Below, in pieces: positions 7,777 to 15,363 of a stretch of DNA of 44,610 nt (within the stretch, counting starts at the first letter, position 1; each line of letters starts with the position of its first letter). This stretch comes from Lachnospiraceae bacterium. Lineage in GTDB: Bacteria; Bacillota; Clostridia; Lachnospirales; Lachnospiraceae. The notes below the pieces were generated by a model, which ran no database searches, was not told the origin of the DNA, and was given only the letters and a program-made list of their open reading frames with translations. Location of the stretch: NCBI GenBank assembly GCA_017521985.1, contig JAFXAZ010000096.1:1-44610 (forward strand), read 5' to 3'. The position numbers and the translations under genes are program-made.

Positions 7777-9638
7777 TTTTACGTGAAATGATAGATGGTG
7801 TTACTAAAATAAGTGCAGTAGAGCCTGTTTTTGATGAAAGCTATGATTTGGTGGTGGTAGGCCTTGGAACAGCCGGTGCAATTTCTCTGATTACTGCCGG
7901 ACGTGAAGGCTTAAAGGTGCTTGGTGTGGAACAACTCTATGGTATGGGAGGAACAGCAACACTTGGCGCAATATCTGGATACTATTTTGGTGCGCAAGGT
8001 GGTTTATACAAGGAGATGGATGAAAAAGAAAGACAGATACGAGAAGGTAACTTATTTCATAAGAGTAGTCGTCGTGAAACTGCCTTATTAGTTCGAGACA
8101 GAGAAGCGAGGGCTTGTGGTGCCCAAATTAAGTATAATTGTATTGTGACGGGCGTTTACATGGATGAAAACAAGTTGCTTGGATTGAGATTGTTTCAAAA
8201 TGGAAGTGAAATTCATGTAAAAACCAAAAAGGTAATTGATGCTACGGGTGAAGCAACTGTATGTTTTATTGCGGGCTGTGAGTATGATTTCGGACGAGGA
8301 TTTGATAGCCAAGCTCAGCCAGTCACATCTTCCAGTCTATTAATAGATAAAAATGGAAAAATCACATCTACTAATAAGGATGCAGGTTTTATTCACCAAC
8401 ACGATCCGAGAGATGTAAGCCGAGTTATTATAGAATCAAATAATTTTCCAATGTATTTGAAAGAAGATTATACTGAAGACGAAACCAAGTTTATTGCGGT
8501 AGCTCCTTTGCTTGGAGTTAGAGAAGGTAGATTAATTAAGGGTAAAAAGAAACTTACTATGAAAAATGTAGTAAGTATGAAGAGAAATGAAATTGAGCCA
8601 TTATTTTATACATATTGTAATTTGGACAACCATGGAAAGGACATTGCATTTGAAAATGAAGATTTGTGCGATTGGATGGTTGCATCCGGTCTTTGGGGAG
8701 TGTTGATGTCTGTACCTGTTACGATGGAGGTGCTTTTGCCGGAAAATTTGGAAAATATTATGGTGGCAGGACGTTGCCTTTCTGTGGATCATAATGTGGC
8801 GGCTGGAATCAGAGCACAGAGAGACATGACGAAAAGTGGCGAAGCGGCAGCTTACATTTGCAGCGAAGCAATCAAAAAGAATATCTCGCTTTCTGAGGTA
8901 GAATATGATAATATTGTAGATAAGCTGAAGGCTACAGGCTGTCTGGATGAAGCAAATAACGTAGGATTTATGGAACGTATTGCAGGACAGTATTCTGGAT
9001 ATGAACTTCCGAAATTTGAATCTAATGCAGATATTTTAATGTGGCTTTCCAGTGAAAAGCCAGGATGGGCTATCTGGGCAGCAAGAAGTATGGATGAGAA
9101 AAATCAAAGAGAAGAATTGGTTGAGCTGTTGAAAGCTGCTTTGTATTCTTCTAATGAAAATCTTGTGCGACATTCTGCGTTGGCACTTGGTATTATGGGA
9201 GAGCGGTCTGCTATTCCAGTGTTGCGTAAAATGGCTATGGAACCGGACAATTATGTGCCAAAGTCCAGTCTGAAATATATTTACACCAGAGGCGTGTCAG
9301 CGATTTACTTGCTGGGCAAGTTGGGAGACGTGGATTCCATAGAAATGTTGCTTGATATCGTGGAGCGAAAAGGGCTGACTGAAATTCCGGATTTCACCTT
9401 TGGTGAGTTTTACAATGAATCTACTGATGTATATTCCCAGTATGTCTTATTTGCATCCAGAGCATTGTTAGAGATTGCAAAGAAATATCCGGAACAGAAA
9501 CAGGCGATTGTAGAGAAATTAGTTGGGCTTTTGGATAATCCGGAATACCACATAATGATTACGCTAAGAGATAACTCTGCAAGTCTTCATGATTTAAAAC
9601 CTAAGATGATAGAATACATAAACAGCATGACAAAATAA
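7773..9638 (+). CDS. FAD-dependent oxidoreductase with C-terminal HEAT-like repeats
   Basis: 621 residues. The N-terminal FAD-binding site reads DLVVVGLGTAGAISLITAGR with the acidic end of the second strand (LGVEQ), followed by GMGGTATLGAISGY. This pattern is typical of the FAD_oxidored family (PF12831) found in carbohydrate loci. VAGRCLSVDHNVAAGIR is the usual second FAD contact. From about residue 445 the protein changes to helical repeats (RHSALALGIMGERSAIPVLR, GVSAIYLLGKLGDVDSIEML) that look like HEAT/PBS repeats. It overlaps the upstream short flavoprotein and is followed 30 bases later by an AraC gene. It is cytoplasmic, since no signal peptide is seen. The reaction is unknown. Confidence 0.75.
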   Translation: MILREMIDGVTKISAVEPVFDESYDLVVVGLGTAGAISLITAGREGLKVLGVEQLYGMGGTATLGAISGYYFGAQGGLYKEMDEKERQIREGNLFHKSSRRETALLVRDREARACGAQIKYNCIVTGVYMDENKLLGLRLFQNGSEIHVKTKKVIDATGEATVCFIAGCEYDFGRGFDSQAQPVTSSSLLIDKNGKITSTNKDAGFIHQHDPRDVSRVIIESNNFPMYLKEDYTEDETKFIAVAPLLGVREGRLIKGKKKLTMKNVVSMKRNEIEPLFYTYCNLDNHGKDIAFENEDLCDWMVASGLWGVLMSVPVTMEVLLPENLENIMVAGRCLSVDHNVAAGIRAQRDMTKSGEAAAYICSEAIKKNISLSEVEYDNIVDKLKATGCLDEANNVGFMERIAGQYSGYELPKFESNADILMWLSSEKPGWAIWAARSMDEKNQREELVELLKAALYSSNENLVRHSALALGIMGERSAIPVLRKMAMEPDNYVPKSSLKYIYTRGVSAIYLLGKLGDVDSIEMLLDIVERKGLTEIPDFTFGEFYNESTDVYSQYVLFASRALLEIAKKYPEQKQAIVEKLVGLLDNPEYHIMITLRDNSASLHDLKPKMIEYINSMTK

Positions 9639-9668
9639 AAAGAGCGGAAATAAAAAGGAGAAGCCGGT

Positions 9669-10484
9669 ATGTTTGATTTGGAAAATAAAAGCATTCATGT
9701 GAGTAGAATTAAATTGAGTAGCCAAAGCTTCTCCAGAAAACTATTTATTTCCCATAATATTAAACTTTGCTTGGTAAAATGTGGTTCTGCACTTTGGCAG
9801 ATTGAAGACCGCCTTATACTGGTCAAGGAAGGAGATGTGGTAATTCTGAACAATCATATGAAACGTGTATTTAAGGAAGTGGCTGAAAATACAGGCATAG
9901 AGATTGTGATGGTAGAGTTTGAACCGCAACTTTTTATGAATTCATTCCGAGGAGTATTATATGGAAAGAACGTAGAAGAGCAAAATGTGATCTCTGGACA
10001 TGAGGGCATGAATCGGCTGTTTCAGGAGATAGAGGCAGAGGCACAAAAAAAGCTTCCGTATTCAAAAATCCTTATTGGCGCCAAACTGGTAGAAGTATTG
10101 TCGCTTATGATGCGACACTTTGACATTGCAGAAAAAAGCAATGTGAAGATGGGTAGTGACATGTACCGAGTACTGGAATATATTGATGAGCATTATCGAA
10201 ACGATATTTCACAGCAAAAGGTGGCGAACCTTGTAAAGATGTCCTCTACCGGATTTTCCAGATACTTTTCCAAATGTATGGGAGTAGGTTTTGCGGGATA
10301 TGTCATGCAAAAGAGAATTCAATTTGCTATTCATTTGCTGAAGACCAGTGATAAAACCGTACTGGAGATAGCCTTGGAATGTGGCTTTAACAATACTGCC
10401 AGCTTTTATAAAGCGTTTAAAAAGATTACCAATTTGAATCCGGGGGATTACCGGAATGGAGGAAATGGAACCATAATGATATAG
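9669..10484 (+). CDS. AraC family transcriptional regulator
   Basis: 271 residues. The N-terminal ~150 residues form a cupin-like ligand domain (LIKVEGDVVILNN-type strands are visible near residues 50-65). The C-terminal ~100 residues hold two helix-turn-helix motifs: the first around QQKVANLVKMSSTGFSRYF and the second in the classic form VLEIALECGFNNTASFYKAF. It starts at ATG 9669 after AAAAAGGAG. It follows the flavoprotein pair by 30 bases, which suggests it controls that pair or the divergent sugar operon. A Rho-independent terminator follows at 10547-10582. Confidence 0.85.
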   Translation: MFDLENKSIHVSRIKLSSQSFSRKLFISHNIKLCLVKCGSALWQIEDRLILVKEGDVVILNNHMKRVFKEVAENTGIEIVMVEFEPQLFMNSFRGVLYGKNVEEQNVISGHEGMNRLFQEIEAEAQKKLPYSKILIGAKLVEVLSLMMRHFDIAEKSNVKMGSDMYRVLEYIDEHYRNDISQQKVANLVKMSSTGFSRYFSKCMGVGFAGYVMQKRIQFAIHLLKTSDKTVLEIALECGFNNTASFYKAFKKITNLNPGDYRNGGNGTIMI

Positions 10485-10593
10485 TTAACTCGTGAATCAT
10501 TTGTAACAAGAATTTAAACTTGTGGTTATTACGAAGAAAATAGATGAGGATGCCCTGAAAATGATTTGTGGGGCATCCTTTTAGTTACTTTAA
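10485..10593. other. Spacer between AraC gene and AraC remnant
   Basis: Apart from the terminator hairpin at 10547-10582, no gene or motif is visible. No N-terminal AraC coding sequence can be traced upstream of the remnant. Confidence 0.5.
10547..10582 (+). terminator. Rho-independent terminator after the AraC gene
   Basis: The arms AGGATGCCC (10547-10555) and GGGCATCCT (10571-10579) pair perfectly around a 15-base loop, followed by TTT. It closes the flavoprotein/AraC transcription unit. Confidence 0.8.
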
Positions 10594-10779
10594 ATGCCAA
10601 GATTTCATGTGAATTCCCAACATATCATGATGTGTAGGCAACGTGCTAATGAATTATTAATTCAACAGAATAAGACTATTTATGAAATTGCAATGGAGTG
10701 TGGATTTAATAGTGATAATTCTTTTTATAAAGCATATCGAAGGTTTTATGGGCATGCTCCATCAGTAAAAAGAGATTAA
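10594..10779 (+). pseudogene. Remnant of an AraC-type DNA-binding domain
   Basis: A 61-residue frame that carries only the last helix-turn-helix of an AraC regulator (TIYEIAMECGFNSDNSFYKA, then the usual RRFYGHAPS ending). The first HTH and the ligand domain are missing, and no ribosome site precedes the ATG. It sits between two terminators. It resembles the end of the AraC gene at 9669-10484 but is clearly diverged, so it is more likely the relic of a different regulator than a recent copy. The first ~15 residues look like degenerate HTH sequence. Confidence 0.6.
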
Positions 10780-10795
10780 ATATTTCTAACTCCTT

Positions 10796-10845
10796 AAAGC
10801 AGGAAGTTATTAAAGGCTCGCTTGGGCTTATAACTTCCTGCTTTT
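10796..10845. terminator. Bidirectional terminator between convergent AraC units
   Basis: The arms AAAGCAGGAAGTTAT (10796-10810) and ATAACTTCCTGCTTT (10830-10844) are perfect complements with a 19-base loop. A T-run follows on the plus strand, and a short T-run is present on the minus strand. It lies between the AraC remnant (+) and the minus-strand AraC gene that ends at 10877. Confidence 0.8.
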
Positions 10846-10876
10846 ATAATTCTCTTCATACTATCAGGAGCTTAGC

Positions 10877-11665
10877 TTATAGCAATCGTTCCTTAACATA
10901 TTGCTTTGGTGTCATACCGACTTTGCTGTGAAAAACCTTGCAAAAATATGCTGTATCATAGAAATTTAAAGCTTCAGCAATTTCGTCTACCGTTAATCCA
11001 GTAGATTCAAGAAGATATCTAGCTTGATTGATTTTTACATTGACACGATATTTGGCTGGTGAAATTTTCATTTGTTCTTTAAAAAAACGGCGGAAGCTAC
11101 TTTCACTGAGACCACAGGCTTTGGCAATCTCATGAATTGGTATATTTTCTTTGGCTAGTAACATCTCTTTAGCAATTTTTAAAATTTCATAACCATCCTT
11201 CTCATGATTAGTACTATTACGAATAGCATCCAATAATAAGTAAAATAATCCTTTACTTCGAAGTCTGGATTCTGTATCTGCAAAATTTTCTGCTACTAAA
11301 TTTTGAAACGGAGTTTCTAATGATAAAAATGCCTTTTCGCACAGTTTAATAGGAACTTCTCCAAAAAATGCATCTATATCCATAATAGAATTGACTAAAT
11401 AATTTTCCACTTTTTGCTCACTGCCTAAAAAGCAAGCTTCATAATGGCTACTTTTGGGTAAAAAAATTAAGTCGCCTGGTTTTGCTATAATTTCTCCTTG
11501 CTCATATTTGAATTTGATTTTTCCGCTGATTACTAACATAAAACCATAAGTTGGTCGTGGCCTTTTTAGATAACTATATGATCCGGGTGACCAGTGCTGT
11601 TTATAAGAAGCGGTAGGAGTCCAATTATGGTTTCCATCAAACAAATCATGAATTTTACTATTCAT
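10877..11665 (-). CDS. AraC family regulator, divergent from the sugar operon
   Basis: About 262 residues from the ATG at 11665. A GGAG lies eight bases upstream of that codon, while the further upstream ATG at 11707 has no such site. The N-terminal domain is cupin-like (GFMLVISGKIKFKYEQGE, then AKPGDLIFLPKSSHYE), typical of effector-binding AraC arms. The C-terminal 100 residues contain two HTH motifs (IHEIAKACGLSESSFRRFF and VDEIAEALNFYDTAYFCKVF). It is transcribed away from the SDR gene at 11930 with 264 bases between them, which is the usual layout for a regulator of the adjacent catabolic operon. The effector may be an oligosaccharide or sugar acid, which cannot be told from sequence. 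Confidence 0.85.
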   Translation of the reverse strand: MNSKIHDLFDGNHNWTPTASYKQHWSPGSYSYLKRPRPTYGFMLVISGKIKFKYEQGEIIAKPGDLIFLPKSSHYEACFLGSEQKVENYLVNSIMDIDAFFGEVPIKLCEKAFLSLETPFQNLVAENFADTESRLRSKGLFYLLLDAIRNSTNHEKDGYEILKIAKEMLLAKENIPIHEIAKACGLSESSFRRFFKEQMKISPAKYRVNVKINQARYLLESTGLTVDEIAEALNFYDTAYFCKVFHSKVGMTPKQYVKERLL

Positions 11666-11780
11666 AGTATCAATCTCCATTTTAAATTTATATAAATAAC
11701 AAAGCAAAATGTTGTTTTTTATATTTTCTCACAATTGACCGAAAAATACAATTATTTTCTTGTTTTATACATAATTTTTT

Positions 11781-11798
11781 GTTGCTATATATAGTAAC
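11781..11798. promoter_or_regulatory. 18-bp near-perfect palindrome, candidate operator
   Basis: GTTGCTATATATAGTAAC differs from its own reverse complement at only one base pair. It sits in the divergent intergenic region between the minus-strand AraC gene and the SDR gene, where an operator would be expected. A TTGACG at 11805-11810 just downstream could be part of a -35 box for the plus-strand operon, but no convincing -10 follows at 17 bases. AraC proteins usually bind direct repeats, so the binder is uncertain. Confidence 0.35.
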
Positions 11799-11929
11799 AT
11801 GTAATTGACGTACTATGGTGTAAAAGGTTCTAAGTTGCAAATGAAAGATTTAAATTTTGTGAGTGAATCTGAATACCCATACTGCGATTGGTTGAAAACA
11901 AATAAAGGAGTTAGGGGTAGTAGCTAATT

Positions 11930-12727
11930 ATGAAAACAGTATTTATTACAGGTGCAACTCAAAATACCGGTTTGGCTATAGCAAAGTATTTTGCAATAAA
12001 AGGTTATCAAATTGCAATATCCAGCAGAAGTATTGAAAATGCAGAAGAGACAGCTGCAGAGCTTTCTAAAACATATGGCATTAAAGCAAAAGGATATGCA
12101 CTTAGTCTGGTAGATGTTAAAGAAATCAAAGAAACTTTCGAAGATATAAAGAAAACATTTGGAGGTTTGGATGTTTTTGTTGGCAATAGTGCCAATCTGG
12201 GAGTGGGACAAGATATTCTTGCAGTAACAGAAGAGGAATTTGATGCGGTAATGGATGTCAATATTAAAGGAAACTATTTTTGTTGTCAGCAAGCAGCACT
12301 GTTGATGAAAGAGAAGAAAAAAGGCTCTATCGTGTTAATCGGTTCTGTTCATTATAGGGGAGCTGTCAGAGGTCGTGGGCTGTATGCAACATCAAAGGGA
12401 GCTATTGCAACGATGGTTCGTTCTTTGGCATATGAATTGGCTGAGTATGGTATTCGTGTAAATCAGGTAGTCGCAGGCGCAATTCGTACAAACAGATGGG
12501 ACTGTTTAACGGAAGAAGAAATGGCAACACGTAGAGCTAATTGGCCGCTTGGAATAGAGTCTACAGGAGAAGATATTGCTAAGGGTGTTTATTATCTTGC
12601 ATCAGATGATTCTGGTACGGTGACCGGCACTGATTTGACAATTGATTCTGGCGTTTTAACATGTTTATTAAAATACGATGGTGGAAGCCAGGCCGGGGAC
12701 ATGTATGACTATGCAAAAAGAAACTAA
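11930..12727 (+). CDS. SDR family oxidoreductase (KduD- or sugar-dehydrogenase-like)
   Basis: 265 residues, classical short-chain dehydrogenase. The cofactor loop is TGATQNTG (7-14). The catalytic tetrad is complete: Asn111, Ser139, Tyr152 and Lys156 (YATSK). The usual NNAG stretch is altered to GNSAN. In uronate pathways such an SDR can act as 2-dehydro-3-deoxygluconate 5-dehydrogenase (KduD). In sugar oxidation pathways it oxidises an aldose to the lactone. Here it is the first gene of the long operon, followed by an enolase-type dehydratase and a KDPG-type aldolase, which fits either role. There is no signal peptide, so it is cytoplasmic. The substrate is inferred from neighbours only. Confidence 0.8.
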   Translation: MKTVFITGATQNTGLAIAKYFAIKGYQIAISSRSIENAEETAAELSKTYGIKAKGYALSLVDVKEIKETFEDIKKTFGGLDVFVGNSANLGVGQDILAVTEEEFDAVMDVNIKGNYFCCQQAALLMKEKKKGSIVLIGSVHYRGAVRGRGLYATSKGAIATMVRSLAYELAEYGIRVNQVVAGAIRTNRWDCLTEEEMATRRANWPLGIESTGEDIAKGVYYLASDDSGTVTGTDLTIDSGVLTCLLKYDGGSQAGDMYDYAKRN

Positions 12728-12769
12728 AAATAAAGTATTTATAGATTATTAAAAAAGGAGATGAGTTGT

Positions 12770-13960
12770 ATGAAAATTTCTGACGTTAAGATTTTTACAT
12801 TAGATGCGTATCGTACAAACTGGGCTTTTATTAAAGTGGAAACAGACGAAGGTTTGTATGGCTGGGGCGAAGCTAGTTTGGGTACAAATGAAATGGCTTT
12901 AGAAGGTATGATTGCAGATTTAAAGCGTTTAGTTGTAGGTCGAAACCCATTGGAAATTGAGAAGTTCTTATTTGAAGTTTATCGTGATATTTACTGGAAG
13001 GGTGGACCGGTACTTATGTCAGCGATTAGCGGTATAGAGATTGCTTTGTGGGATATTGCAGGTAAATTCTTTAATACCCCAGTTTATACATTTTTTGGTG
13101 GTAAAATGCGTGATCGTGTACCAATGTATGCAAATGCATGGTTTATTCGTGCTAGAGAACCGGAAGAATTCGCTGAGAAGGCAAAGCAGACGGTTGACCT
13201 TGGAATTAAAGCTTTAAAATGGGATCCATTTGGAAAAGAACATATGACTATCAGCAAGGAACAACTTGCAAAGAGCATTGACATTGTTGGTGCTGTAAGA
13301 GATGCGGTTGGACCAAAAGTTGAACTCTTGATCGAGTGTCATGGTCGTTTTAATCCAACCACTGCTGTCGAAATTTCTAAAGAATTAGAACAGTTTAAGG
13401 TTAAATTCATGGAGGAACCTTGTCCACCGGATAACTTCGATTCTACTGCATGGGTTCGTGATCATGCGGCAGTACCGATTGCAGCGGGCGAACGTTGCTA
13501 TGGAAAATATCAGTGTCATGATCTTTTGAACAAAGATGCAGTGGACTTCTTCCAACCAGATGTTTTCCACGTTGGTGGCTTATTAGAAAGCAAGAAAGTA
13601 GCGGCTATGGCGGAAGCGAAGCATATACCTGTGAGCTTCCATAACCCGAGTGGTCCTATTTCAAACGCTGCAATTTTACAATTAGCAGCAACTGTTCCAA
13701 ACTTCCATATTCATGAGATTATGCTGACAGACAGCCGTTTTAGAAAAGCGATTACAAATGAAGAAGTTGTTTATGAAGATGGATGTATTCTTATACCGGA
13801 TAAACCGGGTCTTGGCATTGAAGTAAATGAGGATGAAGTTTTAAAGAGACCTTATACACCAAGAATTTTAAGACACTATACAGGAACTGTAACAGACATT
13901 CGTCCAAAGGGTGACTGTGAATATTACTTCAAAGGTCTTGAGGATAAAGTGTTTGAATAG
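12770..13960 (+). CDS. Enolase-superfamily sugar-acid dehydratase, D-galactonate dehydratase-like
   Basis: 396 residues from ATG 12770, which lies nine bases after AAGGAG. An ATG at 12761 directly abuts the ribosome site and is unlikely to be used. Mandelate racemase/MLE-type barrel motifs are present: the metal-ligand positions are Glu189 (IECHGR), Glu215 (MEEP) and Glu241 (AAGER), with His191 and His291 (FHNPSGP) as likely catalytic residues. As I recall, E. coli DgoD uses Asp183, Glu209, Glu235, His185 and His285, so every position matches with a constant shift of six, except that Asp is Glu here. The reaction would be dehydration of an aldonate to a 2-keto-3-deoxy acid. The exact acid is unknown. 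Confidence 0.85.
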   Translation: MKISDVKIFTLDAYRTNWAFIKVETDEGLYGWGEASLGTNEMALEGMIADLKRLVVGRNPLEIEKFLFEVYRDIYWKGGPVLMSAISGIEIALWDIAGKFFNTPVYTFFGGKMRDRVPMYANAWFIRAREPEEFAEKAKQTVDLGIKALKWDPFGKEHMTISKEQLAKSIDIVGAVRDAVGPKVELLIECHGRFNPTTAVEISKELEQFKVKFMEEPCPPDNFDSTAWVRDHAAVPIAAGERCYGKYQCHDLLNKDAVDFFQPDVFHVGGLLESKKVAAMAEAKHIPVSFHNPSGPISNAAILQLAATVPNFHIHEIMLTDSRFRKAITNEEVVYEDGCILIPDKPGLGIEVNEDEVLKRPYTPRILRHYTGTVTDIRPKGDCEYYFKGLEDKVFE

Positions 13961-13973
13961 GAGTATGTGAGCT

Positions 13974-14645
13974 ATGGAAACGGAAAGAATAAAACAATTA
14001 CTTGGGGAAAAACGTTTGGTTGTACTTTTTCGAAATGTTCCTATGGAACAAATGGCAGAAGTATCCAAAGCATTAGTTAGAGGTGGAATTAAAATTCTTG
14101 AATTAACCTTTGACCAAACTCAGGATGATCCGAATACTGTATTTAAAAAATCATTTGATATTATAAAAGCAGCAGTAGGAGACAGCTTGTGCCTTGGGGC
14201 AGGAACTGTTTTAAATATTGAACAGGTGAAGGCAGCATATGAAGCAGGGGCAGAATTTATTGTATCGCCTAATACGAACAAAGCAGTTATCGAACTGACA
14301 AAAGAACTTGGAATGTTGTCTGTACCGGGAGCGTTAACACCTACAGAAATTACATATGCTTGGGATTGTGGTGCCGATATGGTTAAGGTGTTTCCAGCAG
14401 ATGATATGGGCTTCCATTACATATGGAATATTCGTGGACCGCTTCCACATATTCCGATGATGGCAACCGGAGGCGTTAATCAGGAAACAATCCCGAAGTT
14501 TTTGGATTGCGGTATTAATTGTGTGGGTACTGGAATTTCAGTTGTGGATCGTAAAATGTTGGCTGCTAAGGATTATGAAGGAATAGAGAGATTGGCACGT
14601 GAACATGTAGCAGTGGTGGAAAAATACATTTCTGACAGATCATAG
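13974..14645 (+). CDS. eda: KDPG/KHG-type aldolase
   Basis: 223 residues, class I aldolase of the KDPG family. The Schiff-base lysine is Lys138 in DMVKVFPAD. The catalytic Glu43 is in LELTF. The family strand ending GAGTVL and the MMATGGVNQET phosphate-site loop are also visible. It splits a 2-keto-3-deoxy acid (phosphorylated or not) into pyruvate and an aldehyde. It follows the dehydratase by 13 bases and completes a dehydratase-aldolase pair. Whether the substrate is phosphorylated depends on the kinase step, and no PfkB-type KDG kinase is in the window. Confidence 0.88.
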   Translation: METERIKQLLGEKRLVVLFRNVPMEQMAEVSKALVRGGIKILELTFDQTQDDPNTVFKKSFDIIKAAVGDSLCLGAGTVLNIEQVKAAYEAGAEFIVSPNTNKAVIELTKELGMLSVPGALTPTEITYAWDCGADMVKVFPADDMGFHYIWNIRGPLPHIPMMATGGVNQETIPKFLDCGINCVGTGISVVDRKMLAAKDYEGIERLAREHVAVVEKYISDRS

Positions 14646-14661
14646 CTGGGGAGGAAATAGA

Positions 14662-15339
14662 GTGAAAGTTACGCATTTAGGACAGGCAGGTTTGCTTTTT
14701 GAGAAGGATGGAATTCGGATAATGATAGATCCCTATTTGTCCAATAGTATTGAAAAAGTAAATCCTAAGAACCGTAGAAATGTACCTATAAATGAAAGCT
14801 TTTTTGAACTTCAGCCGGATGTTATGATATTTACACACAATCATTTGGATCATTATGACCCGGAAACAGTGTGCCGTTTTGTTAATGAGAAGACAAATGT
14901 GACAATATTGGCACCATCATCCGTGTGGGTAGAAATAAGAAAATATGGTGGAAATAATAATTACGTGTTATTTAATCCACACACGGAATGGAGTGCCTAT
15001 GGAATGACTTTTATGTCTGTAAAAGCAGAACATAGCGATCCGGCGGCGATTGGAGTGATCATTTGCGATGGAGATAAAAAGTGCTATATAACAGGTGATA
15101 CCCTGTATAATTCAAAAATCTTGAATGAATTGCCTTCAGACATCGATTATATATTCCTGCCAATTAATGGAAAAGGAAACAATATGAACATGACTGATGC
15201 AGCTCGATTTGTTTCAAGTGTTGGAGCAAAAATAGCGATACCAATACATATTGGTATGTTTGATAATATTTCGGCACAAGATTTTGAATGCAGCAATAAA
15301 ATGATTTTAAATGTATATGTGGAAACACAATTATATTAA
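14662..15339 (+). CDS. Metallo-beta-lactamase-fold hydrolase, UlaG-like lactonase candidate
   Basis: 225 residues from a GTG start at 14662, placed seven bases after GGGAGG. The zinc-binding signature HxHxDH is intact (His59, His61, Asp63 and His64, THNHLDHYD), with later ligands in KAEHSDP, YITGDTLY and PIHIGMFD. The IDPYLSN start resembles UlaG, the L-ascorbate-6-phosphate lactonase, and related proteins. Placed between an aldolase and a glycosidase in a sugar-acid operon, it is a good candidate to open a sugar lactone made by a dehydrogenase. Other possibilities are phosphodiester or acyl hydrolysis. Confidence 0.72.
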   Translation: MKVTHLGQAGLLFEKDGIRIMIDPYLSNSIEKVNPKNRRNVPINESFFELQPDVMIFTHNHLDHYDPETVCRFVNEKTNVTILAPSSVWVEIRKYGGNNNYVLFNPHTEWSAYGMTFMSVKAEHSDPAAIGVIICDGDKKCYITGDTLYNSKILNELPSDIDYIFLPINGKGNNMNMTDAARFVSSVGAKIAIPIHIGMFDNISAQDFECSNKMILNVYVETQLY

Positions 15340-15363
15340 ACCTAATGAAAGGAGATAGCTAAT

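Noticed and set aside
12761-12769. Upstream ATG as start of the dehydratase
   Set aside because: It touches the AAGGAG ribosome site. The ATG nine bases later has correct spacing and fits the family N-terminus.
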